From: Rhynochetos jubatus
Lineage: Eukaryota > Chordata > Aves > Eurypygiformes > Rhynochetidae
Direction: 5' to 3'
Assembly (NCBI GenBank): GCA_027574665.1
Contig: CM050658.1
Coordinates: 20,968,317 to 21,032,316, forward strand
Length of the DNA: 64,000 nt
The notes beneath the pieces are model-generated. The model made no database searches. It worked only from the letters and a program-made list of their open reading frames with translations, and had not been told where the DNA came from. Positions 1-12,600 of this stretch are shown here, in pieces (the stretch's first letter is position 1; each line of letters begins with the position of its first letter). The position numbers were made by a program, and so were the translations under genes.

Positions 1-517
1 AAAAAATTGCAGTCAATTCAGGGCAAATTGATGGGAACGGGTGTCTCATTTTAAATCAGGCAAACAAAAAAAATCTTGGCAGTAAATAATAAAATTTTAT
101 CATATGACTCTACAAAAATTTCTGTTAAACTTCTAGTGACTTGGCTGTATTTACAGCATGTGCAAATCTAGGATTTGCAAAATCCCTTGCGATTAATAGT
201 CTCTTATCCACTATCCTCTTTACGAGTCAGATAAAAGCATAAGGCTTCCATAATGCGTGTTTGTGTAGGATTAGGGAAGCAATTTGGTGGTAGATGTGTT
301 TGTCTTGAAGCACGAGAATTGATGACGTGCAATTTCAAAATATGGTTTTAACATAATAGTCTGTCTAATCACTTTTTGGATCTTACAAAGGTGTGCTTCT
401 GCTCAAGCTTTGTGTTTGACACCAGAGCTACACATGATAATGTGTTTCTTTAAGCGAGGAGCTTGGTGCAGGGGGCAAATGTTAACTGCAACACACATTT
501 TCCCTTCCAGCTTACAG
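1..517 (+). other. IARS1: IARS1 intron, 3' part
   Basis: This is the downstream end of the intron before the first visible exon. It ends in a pyrimidine-rich tract followed by CTTACAG at 511-517. I see no coding sequence, RNA gene or repeat in it. Confidence 0.8.
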
Positions 518-602
518 GCTGTACACTGTAGTCCCTCGATTAGTGAAGTTTGTTGATGTTCTGACCAACTGGTATGTGAGAATGAATCGCAGAAGGCTCA
601 AG
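518..602 (+). CDS. IARS1: IARS1 window exon 1: anticodon-binding domain
   Basis: The exon has 85 bases: one base completing a split arginine codon, then 28 codons. It reads [15 protein letters not shown] and then [13 protein letters not shown], which is strongly conserved in eukaryotic IleRS within the anticodon-binding helical domain. The acceptor is TTACAG at 512-517 and the donor GTAGGT at 603. It ends in phase 0. Confidence 0.96.
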
Positions 603-3600
603 GTAGGTATTACTCCTGCGGTCTTGTACTGTAAACAAAATCCGAATAGTCGGTGTTAGTGCATAGCGGCTTCGTGGTGTTACACAAAATCTGTCTGCTG
701 CATTTCAAATTATGGTGGTTTGTACCTGATAGTGGGATGAGTAGTTAACGTTTGGTTCCTCCTCTCTGCTTTAGGAGGAAAAGCGAACAAGTGGAAGTTT
801 GTAAACCCAGTAATTCTTTTTCATTTGCTGGATGGGATTGAGCAAGATGAATACAGTTTGGAAAACCTCTTTATTGCGTTGACACAGGAAATGTTTGAAG
901 TTTATTGAAGTGCACTTACTGATCCTAAAATCACAGTTGTTTGGTTTTCTTTCTTGGTGAATTCTTCAAATAGGGTGAGAATGGGACTGAAGACTGCGTT
1001 ATGGCCTTGGAAACCCTGTTTAGTGTTTTGTTCTCCATGTGCAGACTCATGGTAAGGGAGTTACAGCCCACTATAGCTATTTGACATTTTTAATGTAGTT
1101 AATCTGAAAGTATGCATCTTAGTTTAAATTGACTATAGAGGCGAGGGTATAGAGACTGCACACATGGGGAGGAAAAGCATACTGCTCCTCATTTGTGTGG
1201 CACAGTTCGTTTTCCACCTCCTGCTTTTATTTGCTTATCTGCCCCATGGTACCGTAAGGAAGGCAAATACCACCTGTCTGATAAAGAGGCCATATGATTC
1301 TTGTCTCCCTGAAGTAACATGTACATATCAGGAGGGAGGTGAACAAGTAGCAGCAATTTCATCATTTATTTCGGTCCGCATTTTGAATAACGCCACAGTT
1401 CTGCGCTGAAGACACTGTGTAAGCGTTGCTTTTGCTGCACTGTCCTTACGCGCTTCATAAGTATTACTGGTTCATAACGTGCATACGGTAAAGGTGACGA
1501 TTGGATGCAACATTACAGGCACCGTATACTCCATTTATCACTGAGCTGATGTACCAGAACCTGAAGACACTTATTGATCCGGCCTCGGTTCAGGAAAAGA
1601 ACACTGAAAGCATCCACTACCTCATGCTTCCCCAAGTGAGGTAGGAGACAGTTGTTACGTGGCAAAATAGGGTTTTGGTTTGGTTGGGTTTTGGTTGGTT
1701 GTTGGTTTTTTTGTTTGTTTGGGGCTTTTTTGCTTTTCACAGAACAGTGCTCCTTCACTTTGTGTTTAAACCTCTTTTGCGTAACAAGAAAACAAGCTGC
1801 TTTAATAATGCAACTATTGCTTTGCTTCAGGAAGAATTTTAGGATGATAATTGACACATTCTTTTCTCTAAGCAAAAAAAGTTTTGATTTAGCTCTGATT
1901 AATGCTAGTTTCTTTGCTGGAGGAGAACATTTTGTTACTTCACACCCCACTCTCCTTGTTAACTGGGAATTTTCTTTTCTCTCCACACTTAGGCAGTAGG
2001 CTTGTGCAAGGTTAAAGGATTAGAGATGGGAAGGAAAACAATTAGGAGGAATGCATGTTCCCAACTCATAATGTTTTCTTCTTATGGATGGGCAAGGAAT
2101 ATAATAACCCTTTTACTCTTCCAAATGTGTGCTGAGTAGAAGCTATCATGCGTGCCTAGGAGGGGCCCAGAAGGGGTGTAAGACGTTTTTGTGGGCCCAG
2201 CGTTTGCAAGAGCATGTGTATCCCCCATCTCTGCGCCTTTCTTGGTGAATGCTGATGCCAGATGCCACGTGGTTTGGTATCACCGTTATGTGTGGGGCTC
2301 GTACGGAGCCTGCGGAGTGAGTTCTTTTGGCTTCAGACCAAGCATTTAGACCTTTCTCCAGACTGCCATTTCCGTGAGAGAGGAGACGTCGCATGAGAGC
2401 GCATTGTCTCAACAACAGACAGACGGTTTCTTTGGATGCTGCTGGGTGAGGGTTTTTTGTCAGTGCCATGTGTCTCAAAAAGGTTTGGGTCTGTGATGGG
2501 TGTACTGGACATATGCTCTGGAGTATCTGTACTGCCAACTCAGCCCAGGTAGAGCTTGACATGTACTGTTGGTTTGGTTTGGGGATTTTTGTGTTTGTTT
2601 CTTTTCTTAATCCAGCCGAGGGAGAGACTGGTATGACAGGAATCGGTTGGTCGTTAGTGACTTGGTGCTGTGGTAGTGGATTAAGTTAGTGCCTGCCTTG
2701 CACCTGCTCTCAGTCACTGAATGTAAGAGTAGCAAACTTCCCTTTTGCATTACAGCTCCGTTTGAAAACCCTCACGGGCATCAGCTGACCTTGAGACTTT
2801 ATGTGCTAGATTAAAAATTTAAACCTTCTAGTAATGGCGTTTCTTTCATGCTACTATATCCTTTCTGGAAGCTTTAATAGTGAGAGTTACTGCAACAAGG
2901 AGCTTGAGATTGACATAATGATGATGCTGATTTTCTGTTCCCTGGGAAATTGCTCTGAAGAATATGTAATCAAAGAATGCAAAACTCATCAGTGAGCTAT
3001 CAGAAATGGTTTTGAGCTCCTGTAGAGTGGGGTAGTGGAAGCACAGTGGGCTATTTGCAGGAACTCAGTTCAGGCACAGGCTTAGGATGAGCATTTAAAA
3101 GTGGCTTAGTCACTTCATTCCTGTTAGTGCTAACTGACTTCTACTGCTTCATGCAAACATATGATGTGTTCGAGCAGCTTGCACAGCTTTCCTCTTTGTG
3201 CTTTGTTTGGATTTTTGTCTACTACTAACCCGTGTAATTTAATGGCTCCCCTATGTATCAATTGTTCCCTTTATCAGATGAAAAAGCATGTTTTCAGAAC
3301 TAAATTATTGTTGAAATTTTAGAATTTCACCTTGGGTTGCTAAGCACATCATTGCATTTTTCTTGGGGTATTCTTCTGTTGACTGCATGACAATATTGTC
3401 AGTTAATAAAAGACATTTTTTGGTGGTTACAGAAAATACCCCTTTAACAGTATGAAGGGTATGTACAGCTGAGGGACTTGGCCACTTCCACAGCTGAGCT
3501 TGACTCAATACCTGTGTTACCAACCCCCCTGAGGTATTACTTGCTTGCTTAGTGTCTGACCAGGTTGGTTGCCTCACATCTTGTGGGTGTGCATGTGCTC

Positions 3601-6600
3601 TGTGAAGACTATTTAACTTTGTGGCTCCACAGTGTTGCTAAGTAATGGCAAGTAATATTGAAATTCTGCTGCGCGATAGTGCTTGAACCTTTCTGGGAGC
3701 AAAATTGTTTAGCTCACGATTTATGCATTTCCAAGTTTTTGGAGGACCATCCTGGAGACTGGCTTTTGGAAGAACAGCAGCTTCAAGAATGGGTAGTAAA
3801 AGCTTAACCAAAGCTGTAGTGCAGAAGATGGGGATATTTCAGCTTTAAGTTTGACTTTACCAGTTCTGTTTTTCTGGACAATCCTTGTCGGATGCATGGG
3901 TTTCATCCCAGCACTTTTGCTACTTACATTACAGCAAGCAACCACGTTCACTTTGTTCACAACCGTCTTTTGAACCGCTACCTCTGGTCTTGATGTGACA
4001 CTTGTGTGGTTTTGACGGAGCTGCTCAAGGAAACCACGTTTCTGGAACTGCTGATGGCTAGTGTGTTTGAAACAAGGTGTAAATGTCAGCTTACTGAAAA
4101 AAGGGAGGGGAGGGATATGCAAAAAACCCCATCCTGCCTTGCCTCACAGTGGAAGGGTGTTAAAATGATGAAGCCAGGAAAGATAAAAAGACTGTGTAAA
4201 ACATCAAGGTAAAATATCTGGAATTCTTGGAAAGGATGGTAATTTGGGATGCAGGTGGCATTGTAGGTATTGCACTGCCACTCTAAGTGTCCTATGTACA
4301 ATATCTTTTTTCATCTTCTTACGATATCTTTCTTTCTATTGGGTATTAATAGAATAGGTAGTATGACTCAATCCGTCATCTCCATCTTGTGAGAAGAACG
4401 AACAAAAGATGATTTCAAAATAGCTCTGTGTTTTGTCTGCAGCAAGTTATTTCCAAATCATCTTCTCCACAAAGAGAGAAGATGACCTGTTTGTTCGTTT
4501 TTCAAATTGCCCCAAACAAGGCATAATTGAGTCTCTAGTAGGAAATGTCAGAGCCGGGGGGGGGGGGGGGGGGGGGGGGGTAAAATGTTTCGATCTGCTC
4601 AAACAGATAAAATGAAAATGAAGCAATATAATGTTTCCTTTTTAATCTAGGGAGGATCTCATCGACAAAAAAATTGAAAGTGCCGTTTCTTGTTTGCAGT
4701 CTGTTATTGAGCTTGGACGAGTAATCAGAGACAGAAAAACCATTCCAGTAAAGGTCAGACCTCTTAACACCTCTTATCAATACCTTGGGAATGTGCAATA
4801 GCTTTGCAACTTTGGGATAAGCCTGGGAAAATTGAATAATTAAGTTTAGAATAGCACACAGTCCAACAATAGCATATTCAGAAATTATTATTTGTCATTT
4901 GAAGTTCTTTATTTTCAATTGGAAGGAAAAAAATTGATGGATTTTTTTCCCCCCTTCTCCCCAGTATCCTTTGAAAGAAGTAGTTGTTATCCATCAGGAT
5001 CCAGAGGCTCTGGAAAACATCAGATCTTTGGAGAAGTACATACTCGAGGTAAGAACATCATGAACATGCTGCTTCCTCAGGGGTCGGGACTGGGACCGGT
5101 GCTGCTTAACGTCTTTGTCAGCGACATGGAGGGTGGGATTGAGTGTACCCTCAGCGAGCTTGCCGATGACACCAAGCTGTGTGGTGCGGTCGACACGCTG
5201 GAGGGAAGAGATGCCATCCTGAGGGACCCTGACAGGCTGGAGAGCTGGGCCTCTGCCAACCTCATGGAGTTCAACAAGGCCAAGTGCAGGGTCCTGCACC
5301 TGGGTCGGGGCAGTCCCAGGCACAAGTACAGGCTGGGCTGAGAATGGCTTGAGAGCAGCCCTGAGGTGAAGCACTTGGGGGTACTGGGGGCTGAAAAGCT
5401 GGCCATGAGCCGGCAGTGTGAAGATGCTCAGAGGGCAGGAGCACCTCTCCTGTGCGGACAGGCTGACAGAGTTGGGCTTGTTCAGCCTGGAGATGGCTCT
5501 GGGGAGACCTTATAGCAGCCTTCCAGTACCTGAAGGGGCTACAAGGAAGCTGGGAGGGGACTTTTTACTGTTCTGTAGTGACAGAACAAGGGGTAATGGG
5601 TTTAAGTTGAAAGAAGGGAGTTTGAGATTGGATATTGGACATCAGGAAGAAATTCTTCCCAGAGAGGGTGGGGAGCACTGGCACAGGTTGCCCAGAGAAG
5701 CTGTGGGTGCCCCATCCCTGGCAGTGTCCAAGGCCAGGCTGGATGAGGCTTGGAGCAACCTGGGCTAGTGGAGGGTGTCCCTGCCCGTGGCAGGGGGTTG
5801 GAACTAGATGGGCTTTAAGGTCCCTTCCAACCTCAACCATTCTGTGAGTCTATGATACGTTCTTTTTCTTGATCAGTGAAAGGAAAAACCATTTTCTGAA
5901 AGAAAATGAGACAGTATTCAACTACATGTTGTCAGAGATGGATTGAGACATTTGCAATCCCCATGAGTTAAAGGGTGTTAAAACCTGTTTGACAGTAAGA
6001 GGGAGGGTTTATGGGGAGGATGAGTCCTTGTAAGTGAAAACAGGGACCAGTCAAGATTTTTGCAGGGTGCTGCTTAGGAAGGAAATAAAATGTCAAATAA
6101 ATAAGATGTTAGTCTCTACAATTTCTTACACTCATCTGCTCCTGTATGCCACTGCAATGTTTTTTTTTAATGTGTGTCCATTAAAGAAATGCAGCATATG
6201 CCCTACTTGTAAGTCTCTGTCTGGAGAAAAGCCCTGTCATTCAAAAGGAAAGTAACCCTTCTTGGTTTTTGAGCTTAACTTTCTGAAGTTGGCTATACTG
6301 TCTGCTTTTAGTCAGTCGTGTAAAAATCTGTAGTCAAGAAGTGAAAGGAAAAAGGAGTTTGTTGATAAATAAACTTGACTTATTTATGTGTTTATACAGT
6401 AAATAAATCTGCCAAACTTCACTACTGCCTTTCAGTAGTCGTAGTGAAGGCACAAAGCCTATGACTTTTTGATCGCTTAAGAGACCCTTCGTAGAGTGGG
6501 CTTTTGTAGTCTTTCTGTCAATCAAATTTCATTGCAAATAGACTTTATATGCATCTTCTTTCACATCTGTGATGTACAAGAGAAATTGAACAGTAAGAGG

Positions 6601-9600
6601 GAATAGTGGGAAGGAGGAGTGTTTCAGCTACAGTGATGACTTTTGAGCCATGTTTTTAGTCAGAAGGACAAATGGAAAAGCTACGATGCTGGTATGCCTC
6701 TGAACTTTTTTCTGGGTGTTGGGGCCTTCAAAACATCTTGCAAACCAGTGGTTCTTACTACTTAAATCTGTTGTGATCATGTATTTGATATCATGAGCTA
6801 TCCTATGTGTAACTTCTCCATGTTGGTAGCCCTAGGGGCTTTATAATTGCTGTGCTGGACAGGGAGCTAGAGGTAATGCCATCTGTGTCACAAGGCTGGA
6901 GGCCTTTCAGGACCACTCTGAAGGCAGCGAGGGAAGAAGAATGACTTGTTAAGCAATGCTGTTCTTTCTGAGCAGTCTTAACGTCCTCTTGCTCAATACT
7001 CTCTTGTTGGGATAGATGATGGCTTTTCACCCAGATGTTTCATTGTATTCCTTGGGAAGATAGGCCGTGACTTCATCTTTGTAACCATATGTGTTTGGGG
7101 AGGGATTTTTGAATCGCAGCTCTTTGCTAAGAAACCACATTTCTAAAAGAACTGATTTGGTGCTGATATTGGGCAGAATGCATGCATTAGACTTGAATAT
7201 AAATTGGGGATTGCTTCATGACAGTAATTACTGTGTATTAATCTGTCTGGATTTTCACTTGAATCCTTCCCTTATGCAATCTTCTTGTGTTTGTGTGTGG
7301 TTTTTAATTCAACGAGGCAGAATGAATACATGCCAGCTTTTCTCTTGGATGAGAACTGAAGGAGTGGCCTTGCAAAACAAAAACACATAGGTGGTTCTTC
7401 AGACAATCTTCCACCCCTGATGATAACGTTTCTGAGGAAGGGATACTAGCCTCAATGAGAGGTCCTTGTTAGAGAAGCTAAGTACGACGTAATACAAAAA
7501 CTAGCAACCACCCAAAATACCAGCTTCCTTAACTGCTACAAGAGATTTCATCTGGAAGCCTTAATACAGTTGCAGAATGCCTGTGATCTGCACGCGTAGC
7601 CTTCTCATGTATTGCCCTCTCAAATCTACTTGTTTGAAGCCATTTCTTTTTAAATGAGGAAAAACCAGAAGAAAAAGCCATTTTTGAACAGTAGTGTAGT
7701 TGTACGTTTGCACAGGTTACGGCACTGACCTGCCTCCCGTGATAGCTTCACATCTGGAAAGGTGTGCCGTAGGGTGTACTTTTCGTTATGCTCTGAAGCC
7801 TGCCCTCTTCCTGTATTTGGTGCTTGTAGTGTGTATACTACAAACCGATTACTGTTACAACTCAGTTCCTACTGTCCCATTTTACCTCCAGCCTACTTCC
7901 CGAGCTACTGTCATGTTAGTGTAGGGCTTCTGTCTGTCTGTGTACGGTAACTGGGTGGGAAATTCTCCAGCTCAGAGCGGTTCCTTTCCTTCAGCTCCAT
8001 CCCCAGCACTGAAGCTTTGAATCTGACACTGCAGAGGAACTTGGTCTTGTTTCTGTCTTCAGGACATTCTTACCCTGTTGTATCGCCTTAGGACCTCTCT
8101 ACTTCTCAGAGCAGATATTATATAGGACTGGTGGGTTCAGCAGTCTGTCTTTGGTTTGTGTTTCTGTTTAATGGCCTTTGGACTATTAAATAAACTGTAT
8201 TCCTACTAATAATTGACCTTTGACCGTCCTGTCATTTTTCTTTTGTCAGAGCCTGTCACCCTCCAGATCAGTTGATGTATGTTCGTGGCAGGGAGAGTCC
8301 CAGTGGCTGTACTACGGCATGCTGGTAGTACATGAAGCATAAGGCCATGATGCTTTCCGTCTAATAGTTGGGGGTTTTTTCTTCCATAAACGTTTGTAAC
8401 ATTTTGCGTTCTCTAAAGCCAGTGAAACAGGTCTGCAAAGATAAGTGAGATAAGCCCTTTCTCTATCATAACCACTGCCAGTAGAGCATCTAAGTGCTTT
8501 TTCCCTTGTCCAGAAATGGCACGGCCCTTTTCGTACGCCTGTCTTTGGCAGGTTAAGGGTTCTTTCTTCCTTTCAGTAAGGTATCTTCAGAGGGTTCTGT
8601 AACAGAAGATCTAGTCACACACCTAACATGTGATGGAACTTCTTTTCCTTCAAGTAGCCATTGTCAAGATCAATGGCTTTTGCCTTGACAGAGAGAGAAC
8701 AAAAATCTGCATCTGCCCAAGCAAGATCAACTCGCCGCGCTTGTCTTGGAGAGAGCAGCCTCGTCAGTCAAAGACTCAAGAGATGACCGAAGCAGCAAAC
8801 AACCTCTGAAACTTCTAATTATGTATTGCTCCAGCACCACCATCTTTCCCCAGGCCTGAACGTACGCCTAAGGAAGGCTTCTAAGAATTCTGCTGGGCGC
8901 AACTTCAGAGCACTGGCTGAGGGACTCGTGGCTCAGTGCACAAACCTTCTCGATCAGTGTTGTATGCTTCTTGCTTTTAGTCACTGTGGCACTTACAGTC
9001 TTAAGAATTGTGCCCTAAAGAAATTTTAATTTAATATGTTTTCATGATTTGTTAGTGGGATTGTTAGGGTTTTCCTGTCATCTTAGTATTTCTCTTGAAC
9101 TTGGCAGTCACGATGTTTCACTTCAGGATTGCTATTGTTATTAATCATTTCAATACCTGGATCTTGTCGGTAGGAGAAATTTTGGGACATTGAGGTTAGT
9201 GTCTATCACATTTTCTTGATCTGAAAAATGGGTTTGTGGATTTTACAGAATCCAATTCTAAGTGAGATGAGGTTTCCTTAATCAAATCGCTTCCAAAAAG
9301 ATAGCTGACAAAATTTGCTGTCAACTTCTGCAGCTAGTAAAAGGTGACAAAGGAATCTAACAAACTTCTAATTAATTACATAATTGGGTTGTACAAGAGT
9401 ATGTTTGAATTTATATTCATTTGATACCACAGCCAGAGTTAAGGTGTGTCTTATGGGGAGATGACAACAAACTCAAATACCTTTATGGAAGCACAAATAC
9501 AAAATGCTGCACGTTGTCCTGTTTTTCTTACGTATCTTAAAATTCAGCAAGCTGATGCTGAAGGTTAGCATGTATCTTATTGTATTTCATAGCTGTCAGT

Positions 9601-12600
9601 CTAGTTGTTTACTAGGATGGTTCAGAGCTAAAGAGGTCAGTGAAGACAGGCAGACTGGGTACTATTACTTGGGCTGTATTTGCAGCTTGGTTCATCAACC
9701 TCCTACATATTCAGAGCTTTGGAACCTTTGGTTATTGCCAGAAGCGTGTTTCTAGTAACCTGCAGGGGCCAGAGGTAATCTATAAGAAAAATTACACCAT
9801 TTGATTTCACGCAGTTGCTGACAAAAGAATTTGAAAAATACACTTGTCAATTCTTTGAAGATGTCATTCATCACCTTTCCAGCAGTAGCTGCCTTCTTTG
9901 ATCTGCAGTCTTACTCCGTCATCAGAACATAGCAAATCATCGCAATAAGTGGATTTTAATATTTGAACTGTCCACACTGTGGAGTTATCACGCGAAAATG
10001 AGCGAGTTCACAAAATCAAATAAATCCAGAAGTCTTTTAGCAACTGAACACAGTTGCATTTTATTCGTTCATATTTGAAGCCTTTTACAAGCCTAGTTCT
10101 GGGCTTCTCCTCCTGACTGCTTCTGATGAAAGGTTGGCTCTGAGTAAATCTTACTGTAAGCACAATCAGAAGCTTGTTTGCCTCCACCCTGTGTATGGCC
10201 TTCAGCTCCCACCCCTGTGTTTGGCTATAATAAAACAGAAAATTGACTTCCCCTTCAACAAATTCAAGGTCCACTGCTATTTCATAACTTCAGTGGTGTT
10301 ATGGTGACACAGTAGCTGGAATCCATGAATGGGCTGAGTTAACTGATGCGGAACTGTGGCAGAATGTGTGGTCCTTCGGTATTTTGTCCCTTAAAATATT
10401 ACTTAATCAATGTTTATTTTCCTTAGGACGTTTGCCTAGAGGCCAGCCCAGCTGAAGCACAGCACTGACTTTTCTCTTTGTTCTGAGACCTGGGCATAGT
10501 TGGGTCACCAGTCGATCCGATCATGCCTGGCACACGACACCAGCGAAAGGCCCTTGTGCATAGGAACGCCTGAGTGTACAGGTCTTCCGACTGGCAGTGG
10601 GAAGGACTGGTTGCCTCAGCTTCTGTGTGTGAAGCTTTAGAGGTGTGTTAAGGAGCTAATTTTGATGTATTGGGAAGATGAAATTAAGAACTATTTTAAG
10701 TCAAAGCACTACAGTGAGGTAGATCTAAACAAACCTAAGATACAGATTGCTTTTTTTGAAGAATTACTCTATTATGTTTATTGATAATGTGTACAGAGGG
10801 TGGTTTCCTAATCTAATTAGTATAAAGGACTTGCCCTGATGGATTTGGCTTGTATGTAGTTTATCTTATCAGGCCGAAAGTAATCTTTAAATTTGTGCCA
10901 TGTTTTTGATTCTCATTTCTTTTTCCCCAGGAAGTCATAATTTGCCACTTTTGGGTCATTTCCAACAGCACCCTGTTAAAACCGAATGTCTGAAATACAT
11001 GCTTTTCATTACATCTCCTGGAAGATGTACTCAATTAAATTATTCAGTTGTATTCTTGGCTCCTCGTGTCAGTAGGACTTGCTAAGGAATTAGGCTGTAG
11101 CTGAGAGGTTGTATTTAAGCGTTACTTTTCAATCGAAATGTTTGGCTACTTGCTAGTCCTGTCGTGCTGATGCTACGTGAGTGCCTTGGAGTAGCTTGCT
11201 TCCAAATGTGCATGGTGTTTCTGCGTCAGGTTGATGCGAACTCCTCCTAGGGGAGGTGGAAACAGTAAATGCTTCGAGTATTGGGCAGTCTGACCGACAA
11301 AACCTGATGAATTATGGTGATATGTGCTCCAGATATAGGCAGGTTTGTACCTGCAGTAAAGTTGCACATTGGCAATTGAAACTGTCCAGGATCTGTCCCT
11401 GGTACGTTACACCGAGAATAGAGAGTGGGACTGTGTGAAACTGGAAATTCAGGTATCACGTTCTGCCTTTTGTGTGTTTCTTACTTAGCTTTACAAAGTA
11501 GGGAAAACCAGACTCCGTTGGAGACACAAAATAACACCAGGATACAGAGCTGTTATTTACAGGAAGTATACTGAGACATTATTTCTTGGTGTGACTTGTA
11601 ACGTGTCTAATGCATTTAGTGTTGGACAGAAGTAAGTGTAGAGCAGAGATTTTTGCTCTGTATTTTCAAATTTGGCGTTGTATGATGGTCAGGGTGTGTA
11701 AGGGAGGGGGTTTTAATGGGGGTTCTTAGTGTGCTTTTGTGATGAGGAAAGCCTTTGTAATTACGAACGTAAGAAATGCCTTAGTGGTTTAGGCTTGTGG
11801 CTGACCTAGCACGTCGCGTGGTCTCCTGCAGCGCTCGAGTCCATGCAGGGCAAACAGGGGCGTCTGGCCACTTCTTGCAGGAGACTCCTGCCACACCAGC
11901 CATCTGCAGGTATTTTATTAAAGAGACTCAGGGGCACGTGCCTGCCTGTTCCCTTTGGCATCTTTGACGTGCCCACTGTTAGGAGCCTAACTCCGCTGTG
12001 CACTTGGTGGTACGCCTGCGTACCCCCTGGCGGCACTGGCTTCCAAGGGCTTGCTGCGTGTATTACATCTCTCTTAAACCAACCTCCTGCTGTTTTCACC
12101 TCATGCTCCCTTACTTGAGGGGTTGTTCGGGGATTTGGTGAGTAAGTTTTACATTCCCTACCCACCTCTTTCACAATTTTTTTTACCTTGATGGTTTCCC
12201 CTTCAGCTTTCTTCTCTTGAAAGAGTTCTAGAGGTCTCTCCTCATGGCAGCAACGCTGTCCCCTGGATCGGTTGTTCTGCACAACTTCCCGCAGCACCAC
12301 TACATTCCCCCTCAGATGGGGACAAAAGCTGCACGTGACCTACCAGCCGTGGGCACCTCGGGTTCTGTAGGAGCAAAATAACATCCCTTTGCTGGGGCCC
12401 CTCCTGAAGTTCTTGTGGAGTTTATAAGCTTTTTTGGCTGCCCCTGCACACCGATCTTCAGAGTTCTTGTGCTGCAGAGCTTAGACTGAAGTTTTTCTGA
12501 GCAAGGTGGTTTTCTGCACAGCAAGGATCTAGAATGAACAGAGAAGGAAAGAGACAAAGTGGGGCAGTAGCACTTGTGCAGCCAAAACCATAGATTGTTG

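Larger units (their letters stand above)
1641..4650 (+). other. IARS1: IARS1 intron between exons 3 and 4
   Basis: A 3,010-base intron. It holds a GT-rich low-complexity tract near its 5' end and a long guanine homopolymer 70 bases before the next exon; both are listed separately. No other gene or repeat was recognised. Confidence 0.8.

Noticed and set aside
1164-1409. 81-codon open stretch with a hydrophobic, signal-peptide-like start
   Set aside because: It lies within a short intron of IARS1, with no homology, promoter or splice sites of its own.
2918-2958. C/D-box snoRNA-like element (ATGATGA ... CTGA with flanking complementarity)
   Set aside because: The boxes are only 41 bases apart end to end, too short for a normal C/D snoRNA, and the flanking stem is offset and bulged.
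4892-5341. 149-codon plus-strand open stretch joining IARS1 exon 5 and CR1
   Set aside because: It runs through exon 5 in a different frame from IARS1 and then enters the CR1 reverse transcriptase, so it is an accidental overlap and no real fusion.
6632-6703. Second C/D-box-like pair (GTGATGA ... CTGA) at normal spacing
   Set aside because: The bases next to the boxes do not pair, so the terminal stem needed for a C/D snoRNA is missing.
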